Shown here: one piece after another, positions 17,144 through 26,081 of the stretch
Layout of the letters: each line of letters begins with the position of its first letter
Numbering within the stretch: the stretch's first letter is position 1
Origin: an uncultured Porphyromonadaceae bacterium
GTDB taxonomy: Bacteria; Bacteroidota; Bacteroidia; Bacteroidales; Muribaculaceae
DNA length: 52,354 nt
Reading direction: 5' to 3'
NCBI GenBank assembly: GCA_947174235.1
Contig: CAMWID010000014.1
Span: forward strand, 1-52,354
The notes under the pieces: model-generated
Databases searched by the model: none
Seen by the model: the letters and a program-made list of their open reading frames with translations, nothing else
What the model was told of the DNA's origin: nothing
Position numbers and translations under genes: made by a program

Positions 17144-18418
17144 TTATTTTACATTCTCAACCACCCTTATCTGTTCGAAATAATATCCCGAAGCCATTGT
17201 TGCTCCGAGAGTGGTGGCGGCTGTCTTGACATCGTATATATATATCTGGGGTTTCTGCCCCTGTGCATCCACTCCGATATACGCTTTGTTGTTGACATAA
17301 GCCATACGCGAAGAGAAGCGTCCGCTGCTATATGCCAGCTCCGCCCCATTATATTTCACAGGGGTGCTGGTCTTTGTGGCTACGTCGATCACGGTATAAT
17401 AATGGCTAAAATCATCTATGCCTGTACCATACTGGTCATTTCTCGCATAAGCCATAGCCTTGTTGTCGCCGATATACATCAGAGATATCAGTTTTCCTCC
17501 GGCTGTGAATCCGTCATAACTCTGATCGAATGCTGTGGAATTAGCCGGAATTTTCAACAGATGACTATGTTCGCTACCGTCGGCGTCATCTGTCACACAT
17601 GCGATATAAAGGTTGTTGTCACCGTCAATGAAAGTCGTGGTCTGGAGCAGCTCTCCATATGCCGTACCCACCATTTCACAGTCAAGGAAGCAGGGAGTGT
17701 CGCTTTCGACCGACATTGTGGCAGGATTGATGACGGCGGTCATCATGGGCGTTACACGCTTACCTCGGGAGCCTCCCGACTTGGCATAATAAAAATAGAA
17801 GAGTTTGTTGTCAGACGCACGGTATGTCAGGATTCCTGAGGTGGTAAAGATCTCTCCACCTTCAGGCAAATTCACGTCAAGTGTTCCTTCAGATATTATC
17901 GACATATCGTCAGCATTAAGTTTTGTCCAGATAATTTTATCAGCGGAACCGTTGGCTGCCATGATGACGAGAGTGTTGTCATTGATCCATGCGTGTGTAT
18001 ATTTGCGCGCGGCATAAGTGTTGGTCTTGAAACGGCGTTCAGCCACGACAGTGATTTTGTTGTCTTCAAGCACATACTTGCTGAAACGGTCACCGGATAC
18101 GGGCACCTGATAGTAATAGGCACCTTTAAGTATTGTCTCAAGAGTCATTGTGGCGTTCACTTCCACACCTGTCCCCTGAAAGTTTATCTCCGGCTGATCC
18201 GCTTCGAGGGAACTGAGACTGCGCACAAGAGTCTGCACGTCACGCCCCATACCGCCGTGACGGTCGAGTGCCACCCAGAGGTCGAAATGATAATCCTCGA
18301 TAAACGTCGGATCATCGGGTGTGCCGGGATCCGGTTCATCATTGTCAGAACAGCCCGTCATTCCGAAAGAAATGAAAAGCGCCATAAACGAAAGTAACAA
18401 GAACTTTACTTTTCTCAT
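17144..18418 (-). CDS. DUF4374-like surface lipoprotein (predicted beta-propeller)
   Basis: The 424-residue product starts with a lipoprotein signal peptide (lipobox near FGMTGCSDND) and an acidic Pro-rich tether DNDEPDPGTPDDP, typical of Bacteroidota surface lipoproteins. The rest is beta-rich with repeated blade-like pieces, for example ATMSVESDTPCFLD, NNLYIACVTDD, KAMAYARNDQYG, KAYIGVDAQG and PQIYIYDVKT, which suggests a propeller. It resembles DUF4374 proteins that accompany TonB receptors for metal chelates. It lies 46 bp after the receptor gene under a cobalamin riboswitch, so it may capture cobamide or another cobalt chelate at the surface, much as BtuG does, though I do not see it as a BtuG homologue. 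The family call is moderately sure; the ligand is inferred. Confidence 0.72.
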   Translation of the reverse strand: MRKVKFLLLSFMALFISFGMTGCSDNDEPDPGTPDDPTFIEDYHFDLWVALDRHGGMGRDVQTLVRSLSSLEADQPEINFQGTGVEVNATMTLETILKGAYYYQVPVSGDRFSKYVLEDNKITVVAERRFKTNTYAARKYTHAWINDNTLVIMAANGSADKIIWTKLNADDMSIISEGTLDVNLPEGGEIFTTSGILTYRASDNKLFYFYYAKSGGSRGKRVTPMMTAVINPATMSVESDTPCFLDCEMVGTAYGELLQTTTFIDGDNNLYIACVTDDADGSEHSHLLKIPANSTAFDQSYDGFTAGGKLISLMYIGDNKAMAYARNDQYGTGIDDFSHYYTVIDVATKTSTPVKYNGAELAYSSGRFSSRMAYVNNKAYIGVDAQGQKPQIYIYDVKTAATTLGATMASGYYFEQIRVVENVK

Positions 18419-18464
18419 GATGTTTAATTCATATTAAGTTATTGATTATAAGTATATCTATTCT

Positions 18465-20837
18465 TCATTTAATGAATAGTCTGAATTTTATATATATCGC
18501 TCTGCCGGGTTTCTGGAGCATATAATTGTCATATGCAAGACGATTGAAAACATTGTCACACTCCAGCGAGACATTATATCTATTGTCTACCCATGAATAT
18601 GACAGAGATACGTTTGTTATTTTCTGTGTCGGTATGACTGCCTTGGATTCCTTTGATCCGTATGCTTCCCAATTCAGATAATACCAATGCGTCCAGTCAA
18701 ACGATGCTTCAAGTTTCAGACGGTCTGATTTGCAGAACAGATTGTTGAAAGAATACGATGCCATAATATTTCCGAAAAGCCACGGACGGTTGGGAACTTT
18801 GTTTTTATATGTGGCGGAAGGATTGCCGTCGGTCTTATATTTCTTAAGATCCCGGGCATCGCTGCAACTTCCGTTGAATGACAGCTGAAAAGCATCTTTC
18901 CAAAAATATTTCAATTCAAAATCAACACCTTTAACATCGATTGCGGGTTCATTCACATACTGCATCATGCCATCACGCTCTGACACGGTGGCGCGTATAT
19001 AATTCTGGACATGACGGATAAATCCCCCCACTTCATAATTGACAGTATTGTCATCATCTATAAACCAATCACCAAACAGTCCAAGGTTGTAGTTATTGCT
19101 TGTCTCAGGAGAAAGAGCAAGATTCGGATATATTGTTGTTCCGTTTCCAAGCAATTCGTTTGACAACGGCAACCTTACGCTATGCTCATACGATCCCTTT
19201 ACCGCGACAGCCGTTGTGAATATATATCTGCCGCCGAAACCTGCACCCCAATAACTTTTCGTAGACTTTGGATCTATCTTGTCTGATCCGGTGATTGTCG
19301 CGTTATCGGTCTGTGTTATTGCGGTTGAGTTGATATAGTCCTTGACAAAATAGGTGGTATTCAGATTGTCATTAAAAAATGATTGTGAATAAGTCAGCGA
19401 CAATATATGTTTGGTAACCACATCATTTGTAGGTTCAAACGTTTTATCAAGCTCGTCATGACGTCCGTTCCCCCGTCTGTTGAGCATATAGTTTAACGCA
19501 ATGTCATGGTGCTCGGAAATTTTATATCCTACACCTGCGTTTAATACAGTAATAGGACGTTTGTAAATCCTCATAGTCTTTGCGCCGTTGCGCATCTCGT
19601 TGCCGCTTGAAGGCTGCCAGGTGCCGTCCCATGAATATTTTCTGAAAGCGGAATCTATTGTCTCGCTATAGTCCCATGTATGCGACAGATTAATTCGGGT
19701 ATCTAATTTACCCCATCTCTTGGAATATCTCGCACCGATATTCCAGGCATGAGCTTTACGCCGAGCTTCTCCATAGACTTTGTTCTGCATGGCTCCGGTC
19801 TGAATCTCCTTGTCTATATCGGAATATGATCCTGTCAGAAAGAAGTTGTCAGCCCACGCCACATCATTGACACCCGCCTCAATCTCTCCATATAAGGATC
19901 TGTAACCATCATGAAACCGACGTTTTTCAGTCATGATATATTTTTCCACATTATCATCCCAGACTTCCACATTTTTCATCATGTAATCATTCTTGGAATA
20001 ATTTAGGCTGAAAGCCGGTCTGACTGCAATTGCTGTCCCGGGTATGAAAAACTGTCCCGATATGTCGCCTGTGTGGGTATGAAACGAACCTGCCCCATAC
20101 GAGGCGTCAAGATAATTCTGTCGGCGATGTTTGGTCACGATGTTTATGGCGCCACCCAAAGCGTCCGCACTCAGATATGAAGGCACGACACCCTTATATA
20201 GCTCCACCCTCTCTACCGAACTTACCGGAATATGGTCAAGATTGATCTCGCTTCCCCGGCTGTCAAGAGGAACGCCATCGATAAAATATCTGATGGAACT
20301 CCCTGAAAGTCCATTGATGGAAAGGTCATAATCCGAGCCTGCTCCTCCTTGCCTGCGTACCAATATACCGGGACTTTTATTGACTATATCCGTAATTGTC
20401 ACAAGATTATTGACCTTGCTGTTTATTTCCAATGCATTGACTGTGAACGCACCTTCGGCAAGGCGTCTTCCCGCGCTCTTTCCATATACATTTACAGACG
20501 ATAGGGTGACAGCATCGTCATTCAATACAAAGTCTACTATTGTATCTTTTTTTACTATAAGACTTTTTCTTTCTTCAGAATATCCTGCTGCAGAGACACA
20601 AATAACACATTTTCCGGATTCTATCGTAAGTCTATACTTTCCTTCTCCGTCTGATACCGTGCCTTCGGCGCTCCCCGCCACTCCTATTGAGGCAAACGGG
20701 ATCTTGACTCTATTGGAATCATATATGGTTCCGGAGACAACAAAACTTTCCACCGCAGCCCACAGAGGCAACGGCAAAAATAATATAGATAAAACAAAAA
20801 TTAAAAATGATGTTCGGTTATTGACGCCAGTTGTCAT
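18465..20837 (-). CDS. btuB: TonB-dependent outer-membrane receptor (BtuB-type, cobalamin-riboswitch controlled)
   Basis: The 790-residue receptor has a signal peptide (about 1-27), then a carboxypeptidase-regulatory-like beta domain (SGTIYDSNRVKIPFASIGVA). A plug domain follows (INSKVNNLVTITDIVNKSPG, INGLSGSSIRYFIDGVPLDSR, VERVELYKGVVPSYLSADAL), then a 22-strand type barrel. I chose the ATG at 20837 over an in-frame ATG 20 codons earlier because the hydrophobic signal follows it directly and the extra residues look like leader. It is the first gene after the B12 riboswitch, so import of cobalamin or cobinamide is the likely role. In other Bacteroidota, receptors of this type also take heme or siderophores; the riboswitch is the main argument. 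Confidence 0.88.
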   Translation of the reverse strand: MTTGVNNRTSFLIFVLSILFLPLPLWAAVESFVVSGTIYDSNRVKIPFASIGVAGSAEGTVSDGEGKYRLTIESGKCVICVSAAGYSEERKSLIVKKDTIVDFVLNDDAVTLSSVNVYGKSAGRRLAEGAFTVNALEINSKVNNLVTITDIVNKSPGILVRRQGGAGSDYDLSINGLSGSSIRYFIDGVPLDSRGSEINLDHIPVSSVERVELYKGVVPSYLSADALGGAINIVTKHRRQNYLDASYGAGSFHTHTGDISGQFFIPGTAIAVRPAFSLNYSKNDYMMKNVEVWDDNVEKYIMTEKRRFHDGYRSLYGEIEAGVNDVAWADNFFLTGSYSDIDKEIQTGAMQNKVYGEARRKAHAWNIGARYSKRWGKLDTRINLSHTWDYSETIDSAFRKYSWDGTWQPSSGNEMRNGAKTMRIYKRPITVLNAGVGYKISEHHDIALNYMLNRRGNGRHDELDKTFEPTNDVVTKHILSLTYSQSFFNDNLNTTYFVKDYINSTAITQTDNATITGSDKIDPKSTKSYWGAGFGGRYIFTTAVAVKGSYEHSVRLPLSNELLGNGTTIYPNLALSPETSNNYNLGLFGDWFIDDDNTVNYEVGGFIRHVQNYIRATVSERDGMMQYVNEPAIDVKGVDFELKYFWKDAFQLSFNGSCSDARDLKKYKTDGNPSATYKNKVPNRPWLFGNIMASYSFNNLFCKSDRLKLEASFDWTHWYYLNWEAYGSKESKAVIPTQKITNVSLSYSWVDNRYNVSLECDNVFNRLAYDNYMLQKPGRAIYIKFRLFIK

Positions 20838-20977
20838 TTTAATTGTCACGTTGTTCAGGAAAATGAACGTGCAAAACAACTGTTCGGTAGGCAGCACATA
20901 ACCATGCCTATATCATCTAAGACGCCAGAACCTTGTTTTGTCTTTCTATTTCCCGAGAATTACAAAACTATATGTTG

Positions 20978-21131
20978 TTCAGGCAGGTCTTCTGACTTGT
21001 CTCCCCGTTGGCTACCTTCCCATTGAAAATATCAACAGTGGCATAACAACCAACGGGTTATTTGAGACTTACAGCAGCGGGTCTGTCCAGGATTTTCACC
21101 TGATTCCCTTTTAATCGCTGAAAGCGAACCA
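20978..21131 (-). promoter_or_regulatory. Cobalamin (adenosylcobalamin) riboswitch
   Basis: On the minus strand the 5' half reads GGTGAAAATCCTGGACAG followed by CCCGCTGCTGTAAG, the conserved core of cobalamin riboswitches. Further on come GCCACTG, GGGAAGG and the 3' element AGAAGACCTGCC, all in the canonical order. The element starts just downstream of a Bacteroidota promoter and ends about 140 nt before the receptor ATG at 20837. No clear terminator follows, so control of translation is likelier than termination. It should repress the receptor, and probably the whole operon, when cobalamin is plentiful. Confidence 0.95.
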
Positions 21132-21141
21132 AAACGTGCGG

Positions 21142-21171
21142 CAAATTTACGAATTTATTTTTGAATCACAA
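21142..21171 (-). promoter_or_regulatory. Bacteroidota-type promoter of the cobalamin operon
   Basis: On the minus strand TTG (21171-21169) is followed by 19 nt and TAAATTTG (21149-21142), a full match to the TTG-N19/21-TAnnTTTG pattern. Transcription would start near 21136, at the 5' edge of the riboswitch. Confidence 0.75.
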
Positions 21172-21302
21172 CACTCTGACTCCAAAATTTATTCATGTGA
21201 ATGCAATATCAATTTTTCCAACGGTTATCACGGATTCTGCAAACATACGGTCGCAATGAAGATTAAAAGGACACGTTCCAGGATCAAATCCCCGATTATA
21301 AA

Positions 21303-21334
21303 ATTAAAAGCCGGATATTATCCGGCTTTTAATT
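21303..21334. terminator. Terminator downstream of the M16 peptidase gene
   Basis: AAAAGCCGGATA and TATCCGGCTTTT form an almost loopless palindrome flanked by A/T runs, located about 55 bp past the stop of the peptidase gene. It would end that transcript on the minus strand before the cobalamin operon promoter. The rest of 20838-21387 holds only the riboswitch and its promoter. Confidence 0.75.
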
Positions 21335-21387
21335 TTATATATACCATGTAGTCAATTAATGGCTGCTTGCGATGTAGGTGTCTGACA

Positions 21388-24201
21388 TTATTTTTTTACG
21401 TCCACACCCTCCATGATCACCTGAATGCGGTTCTTGCCATTGTAGAGAGTCTTCATGAATGAATTCAAATCACTCAATGTCACGCTTTCAATTGTTTCTT
21501 TCATTCCGGTGACCGTGTTGAAACCTCGGAGTGAGTTCAAGATGCCTCCCACCCAATATCCGTTCTTTTCCACGTTAATCTCAAGCTGTTTGAGCATTGC
21601 CTCTTTCACTTTATTGAAATTGACCTGATCGGCACCTTCGTTCAAAAGCTTCATAAACTCATCCTGGGCACGCTGTATCAACTGTGCCTGCTGGTCTTTG
21701 TTAGTCTGGAAGAAATATATAAGGTACCATTCCCCGTTATTCGGATTCATGGAAGCCCCTACGGATGCACCATATGTGCCACCCTCTTCCTCTCTGAGTG
21801 TGTCGGTATAGATATTGTCAAGAATGTCGCCCATCATTGAGACCATGACATCATTTTTCATATCATAGGGGACGTTGTTGTCACAATAAAGATCATACAC
21901 CCATGTTGAAGGCGTGCCCATCTCCTGCTTGAACTCGTTGATGACATCTCCCTTGACTGTCTCTATATTGGAAACCACATCAAGCTTGCGCGGAGTTGAT
22001 GCCGGAAGTGTGGCAAGATACTGTTCCATCAATGGCTTGAACGTGTCGGTATCTATATTACCTACGAATATGAAAGTATAATCAGCGGCATTTGAAAGGA
22101 GACTGTGGATCATATCCACCATCTTGGCATAATCCGCTGATTCCACAGTGGAAAGAGTCGTCTGATTGGTCAGAGGATTGTTGCCGTAGCGTGTCTCGGC
22201 AACCTTTCCGAAGAATATGTTCTGAGGATTTTTGTCAGCATTCGCATATTGCAGTTTCAACGACTCGAGTGCGACATTATAAGCATCCTGATCTTCTGAC
22301 AGATTGGTGAATGCCGTATATATCAGTTCCATAAGCGTAGGGAGATCCTTCACAGTGGAAGATCCGCTAATGACATCCGTGTAGTTGTTGACTCCGATAC
22401 CTATGCCGACCTGCTTGCCTGTAAGATATTTGGTAAGTGTCTTGGCGTCAAACGGACCCATCTTCGATTTGTTGAACGCAACACTAAGCAATGAAAGATC
22501 GGCAGCCTGATCAGGAGAGAATGTACGAAGACCACCCTCTCGGTAGGCATTCATAATGATCTGGTCTCCGGCGAAATCTGTGGATTTCACCACTACCTTC
22601 GCACCATTTGAAAGAGTATACTCGGTATAACCTAAAACTTCATTGTCGGTAGAAGAGACAATTTTCCCGGGTGTGGGAAGAGTCGCGATCAACGGTTCGT
22701 CTACAGTTTCATCCACATATGCCTCATAATCGGCGTTCATCGCGTCTTTTATAGTCTTGATCATCACGTCTTCCGCAACTACCTCGAATCCTTCCTGCTC
22801 GGGTTCGGTTGTCACCACTACCATATTGTTAGTCGTAAGCAACTGGGGTAGCACCTGATTGATCGCCTGCAGCGGGATCATAGGAAGGATCTGCTTCCAC
22901 AACTCAAGTTCTTTCTCAATTCCCGGAGCGGGATCATTGTCGATGAACAGTCTGTAAAGCTCTCTGCCGAACGCATTGTTGTCTGTCTTCTCCCGCTCGT
23001 TGTATATTTTTTCGAGATTGGAAAGAGCGTCGGTCTTCACGCGGTCAAATTCTGTTTCTGTGAACCCTGTCTTACATGCCTGGGTCACAATCCCCATGAC
23101 CTCAGCCACCGCCGCCTGAGTTCCTTTCTTCGGAATAACAGCCACATTGAACGAATCCTTGGTCTTTGAAACATAAAAATTGGAAAAATACACACCCGCA
23201 GCGGCATATGTGCATGCCTGCTCATGAGACAATTCATCTATACGATTGTTGAAGAGGCTTGAAATCAAAGATTTCAGTATGCCATCCTGCATATACATCT
23301 CAACCGTGTTGCGCAATTCAAACGGCACTTTCTCCGATTTGAAAGAGATTGTGGTACGTGGCTTGCGCAACTCAGGATCAGTAAACGCCGCGTAAATTGG
23401 ATCCACATTATCACTCACGACAGGATACGTGCGCTCTGCGGCATTTTCCGGCATAGGGATAGTGGAAAACAGCTCCACAACTTTCTTTTCCATTGCATCG
23501 GCATCGAAATCTCCCACAATCACAATACCTTGCTGATCGGGACGATACCATTTTTTATAATATGCCCTCAATGTCTCCGGTTTGAAATTCATGACCACCT
23601 CCATGGTTCCAATCGGTGATTGCTGATACTGGTATTCTTTGTATATTTTTGGAAGAATAGACATCCACATCCTTGTGTCAGCATTGTTGCGCTGACGCCA
23701 TTCTTCCTGAATAACACCACGCTCTGCATCAATCTCAGCTTCTTCAAGAAGGATTTCCCCGCTCCAGTCGTGAAGCACGAGAAGGACGCTGTCCATCAAA
23801 GGCTGGTCTGTGGTCGGAACATTGTTGATGTTGTAAACAGTCTCATCAAAATCAGTGTATGCATTGATATCCGCACCGAATCTGATCCCCTTGCTCTGGA
23901 GATAATTGAGCATACTCTTTCCGGGATAATGCGTTGTTCCGTTGAACGCCATATGCTCCAGGAAATGGGCAAGTCCGAGCTGGTCCTGCTCTTCAAGCGT
24001 GGAGCCCACTTTCTGGGCGATGTAAAAATTCGCACGTTCCTTGGGCATTTCATTGTGCATGATGTAATAACTCATGCCGTTTGGCAAGACTCCATGCTTT
24101 ACTTTGGGATTGACAGGAAGCGGAGTCAACTGTGGCATCTGTGCCGAGGCGCATAGCGTCCCGATAATACACATGGCGATGCTTAAGACTTTTCTTACCA
24201 T
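21388..24201 (-). CDS. M16-family zinc metallopeptidase (insulinase-like, two-half)
   Basis: This 937-residue exported protease has a signal peptide (about 1-20) and the inverted zinc motif HFLEH at residues 79-83 in LAHFLEHMAFNGTTHYPG, with the distal Glu in the following helical region. A second, inactive M16 half follows (EYTLSNGAKVVVKSTDF onward), which gives the usual clam-shell of about 940 residues. Such proteases degrade peptides in the periplasm or process small proteins. It stands alone, with a terminator downstream and about 100 bp upstream without an obvious promoter match. Substrate unknown. Confidence 0.92.
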   Translation of the reverse strand: MVRKVLSIAMCIIGTLCASAQMPQLTPLPVNPKVKHGVLPNGMSYYIMHNEMPKERANFYIAQKVGSTLEEQDQLGLAHFLEHMAFNGTTHYPGKSMLNYLQSKGIRFGADINAYTDFDETVYNINNVPTTDQPLMDSVLLVLHDWSGEILLEEAEIDAERGVIQEEWRQRNNADTRMWMSILPKIYKEYQYQQSPIGTMEVVMNFKPETLRAYYKKWYRPDQQGIVIVGDFDADAMEKKVVELFSTIPMPENAAERTYPVVSDNVDPIYAAFTDPELRKPRTTISFKSEKVPFELRNTVEMYMQDGILKSLISSLFNNRIDELSHEQACTYAAAGVYFSNFYVSKTKDSFNVAVIPKKGTQAAVAEVMGIVTQACKTGFTETEFDRVKTDALSNLEKIYNEREKTDNNAFGRELYRLFIDNDPAPGIEKELELWKQILPMIPLQAINQVLPQLLTTNNMVVVTTEPEQEGFEVVAEDVMIKTIKDAMNADYEAYVDETVDEPLIATLPTPGKIVSSTDNEVLGYTEYTLSNGAKVVVKSTDFAGDQIIMNAYREGGLRTFSPDQAADLSLLSVAFNKSKMGPFDAKTLTKYLTGKQVGIGIGVNNYTDVISGSSTVKDLPTLMELIYTAFTNLSEDQDAYNVALESLKLQYANADKNPQNIFFGKVAETRYGNNPLTNQTTLSTVESADYAKMVDMIHSLLSNAADYTFIFVGNIDTDTFKPLMEQYLATLPASTPRKLDVVSNIETVKGDVINEFKQEMGTPSTWVYDLYCDNNVPYDMKNDVMVSMMGDILDNIYTDTLREEEGGTYGASVGASMNPNNGEWYLIYFFQTNKDQQAQLIQRAQDEFMKLLNEGADQVNFNKVKEAMLKQLEINVEKNGYWVGGILNSLRGFNTVTGMKETIESVTLSDLNSFMKTLYNGKNRIQVIMEGVDVKK

Positions 24202-24300
24202 AGGTGTTTTGTGTTAGTTAGTTGATTTATATCAGTTATTCAGTTTAATCAATTCGATTGGATAAATTATTATTCAGAGTGGAGATCAAATAAAGTTACA

Positions 24301-24846
24301 TCATATGATTCCGTTCATCATGGCATAAAGCGAAAGCCCGGAGGCAGACTTTATGCCAAGCTTAGAGGATAGATTTTTTCTATGGGTGATAACTGTGTTT
24401 ACAGAAATACATAGGGTATCCGCTATCTCTTTATTGATTTTTCCGGACGCGATAAGACGGAGCACTTCTGTCTCCCTGCCGGAAAGCTCACCTTTCGGCT
24501 CGGAAATATAGTCTATTCCGGAAAGAAACCGCTGAACACCCTCTTTTATTTCTGTAAGATCCCAGCTATCTGAGATCATACTCACACCCGAAATATCCTC
24601 CCTGAATTCTTTCGATCTGGAAACGATCATGGTTTTTTGCCTTTTCGGCAGAAAAAAATCAATATTACATGCATACACATCTGTGGAAACAATAAAGGCA
24701 TGCATCTTTTCAGCATATGGGAAAAATTCCTTGAACGAAGAGAAATATTCCACTTTCCCGTTCCATGACTCACGCAGAAGAGACTTCATCCCCCATGATT
24801 TCAATGGAGAAAGTCCCACGATTGATATGCTCCGTTTTTCGTTCAT
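24301..24846 (-). CDS. LuxR-type transcriptional regulator with degenerate N-terminal domain
   Basis: The 181-residue protein ends in a clear LuxR/NarL helix-turn-helix: LSGRETEVLRLIASGKINKEIADTLC, then ISVNTVITHRKNLSSKLGIKSASGLS. The N-terminal 110 residues resemble a response-regulator receiver in length but lack a clear phospho-acceptor aspartate cluster and the conserved lysine, so it may work without phosphorylation. It starts 13 bp after the hemerythrin-like gene, which suggests the pair is one unit responding to oxygen, nitric oxide or iron damage. Regulated genes are not visible. Confidence 0.85.
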   Translation of the reverse strand: MNEKRSISIVGLSPLKSWGMKSLLRESWNGKVEYFSSFKEFFPYAEKMHAFIVSTDVYACNIDFFLPKRQKTMIVSRSKEFREDISGVSMISDSWDLTEIKEGVQRFLSGIDYISEPKGELSGRETEVLRLIASGKINKEIADTLCISVNTVITHRKNLSSKLGIKSASGLSLYAMMNGII

Positions 24847-24859
24847 TATTCCGGATGTG

Positions 24860-25519
24860 TCAAGTATTCCGAAGATTTTCTATTATGGGAAGAAGAATCC
24901 TGTTACGGATCCTATTGTTCTGACAGATGTCTTTCTCTAAAGAAAATACCGCTGTGACAACGGCTGTGCAAAGATTCATGTCGTATATTCCGCTAAGATG
25001 TTCCACAAAAAAATACAAGAGATCATGCAGTTTCTCTTCTACCTCGGAATATCCTTCCGTAAAAACAAATTCCGAACCAGACCCTTCGCGTAAAGCCGGG
25101 AAAAGCGCCTCTTCATCATGCGCGAGACACTCCGTAAGCTGCCCTCTCATATCATAATAGAATTTCCGGAGAAGTTCGAGATTGTTGTCAGTCCCGCTTC
25201 TTTCAATAAGCGACGAGAAATGACGGTCGATATTGGGCAGCTGTACCCTTAGATAAAAATTATTGGTCTTATGCAGATAATCAACAGTTTTTTCTATAGA
25301 GAACGTACCTGATGCATTCGCAGGAAAATATTCTTCATCAAGAAAAGTGTTTACCACAGAAAGAAAAAAATCGGAGTCTATGCCACACTTGGAGCATATT
25401 TCCCCGATGTTGCCGTCTCCCACTCCGAGTCTGACCCCGAGTCGGTTGACTACCGGGATCAGATTCGGATGAGACATTATCGCTTCTGAAAGCCTTGATT
25501 CCCTGTTATAAAGAGCCAT
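24860..25519 (-). CDS. Hemerythrin-like di-iron protein of the RIC/ScdA type
   Basis: The 219-residue protein has an N-terminal DUF542-like part (HPNLIPVVNRLGVRLGVGDG, about 17-36) and a C-terminal four-helix hemerythrin region. Candidate iron ligands are in NIDRHFSSLIE, CLAHDEEALFPAL and FFVEHLSGIYD. RIC proteins repair iron-sulfur or di-iron centres after nitrosative or oxidative stress. The usual double cysteine near the N-terminus is not seen; Cys residues are at EICSKCG instead. It overlaps the upstream 5-formyl-THF cyclo-ligase by 14 bp and precedes the LuxR-type regulator. Repair rather than sensing is inferred from the family. Confidence 0.8.
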   Translation of the reverse strand: MALYNRESRLSEAIMSHPNLIPVVNRLGVRLGVGDGNIGEICSKCGIDSDFFLSVVNTFLDEEYFPANASGTFSIEKTVDYLHKTNNFYLRVQLPNIDRHFSSLIERSGTDNNLELLRKFYYDMRGQLTECLAHDEEALFPALREGSGSEFVFTEGYSEVEEKLHDLLYFFVEHLSGIYDMNLCTAVVTAVFSLEKDICQNNRIRNRILLPIIENLRNT

Positions 25520-26081
25520 TGCTTATTATAATAGTAGTGTTTTGTGTTATTACAATATCCACAGGCTGGTCATGAGGTTCGACAGGCACTTCATCCACCA
25601 ATTGAAATTCATAGCCTATCCCGACTTTTGCCGCTTTCGTGGTTTTAAGCAGACGGTCATAAAAGCCTTTGCCCCTGCCAAGCCGGTTTCCTCTGCGGTC
25701 GTAAGCTACTGCAGGAATCACCATAAGCTCTATTTCGGAGGGGTCGACAACATCATCTCCTGTCGGTTCCTCTATATGAAAACTTCCAAGCTCAAGACGT
25801 GACTGATCATAAGGAAGAATCTCAAGATTCACTCCGTTGACCCTGGGCAAATAAAAATGCTTCCTGTCTGCCCACTTCTTGAGGAAAGCATGTGTGCTCA
25901 ATTCGTCAGGAAGTGAATGATACATCAATATCCTGTCAGCCATCAGGAACGCTGCTGTCTTTTCAAGACGAGCGAACACCTGCTCTGCAGCCGTCTGTTT
26001 CTCGATCTCAGAAAGCATCACCCTGAGGGACTTTACTTTCCGTCTGATTTCATTCTTGTCCATACTATTTGTGTTTTTCAT
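25506..26081 (-). CDS. 5-formyltetrahydrofolate cyclo-ligase
   Basis: This 191-residue cytoplasmic enzyme converts 5-formyl-THF to 5,10-methenyl-THF with ATP. Visible features are the N-terminal RRKVKSLR region, MYHSLPDELSTHAF, the middle PRVNG segment and the C-terminal phosphate-binding loop NRLGRGKGFYDRLL, the family signature. The start could be the ATG at 26081, inside the end of the S41 gene, or the ATG at 26063, two bases past that gene's stop. Both fit a coupled operon, and the second removes six residues (MKNTNS). It overlaps the hemerythrin gene by 14 bp. Confidence 0.92.
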   Translation of the reverse strand: MKNTNSMDKNEIRRKVKSLRVMLSEIEKQTAAEQVFARLEKTAAFLMADRILMYHSLPDELSTHAFLKKWADRKHFYLPRVNGVNLEILPYDQSRLELGSFHIEEPTGDDVVDPSEIELMVIPAVAYDRRGNRLGRGKGFYDRLLKTTKAAKVGIGYEFQLVDEVPVEPHDQPVDIVITQNTTIIISNGSL

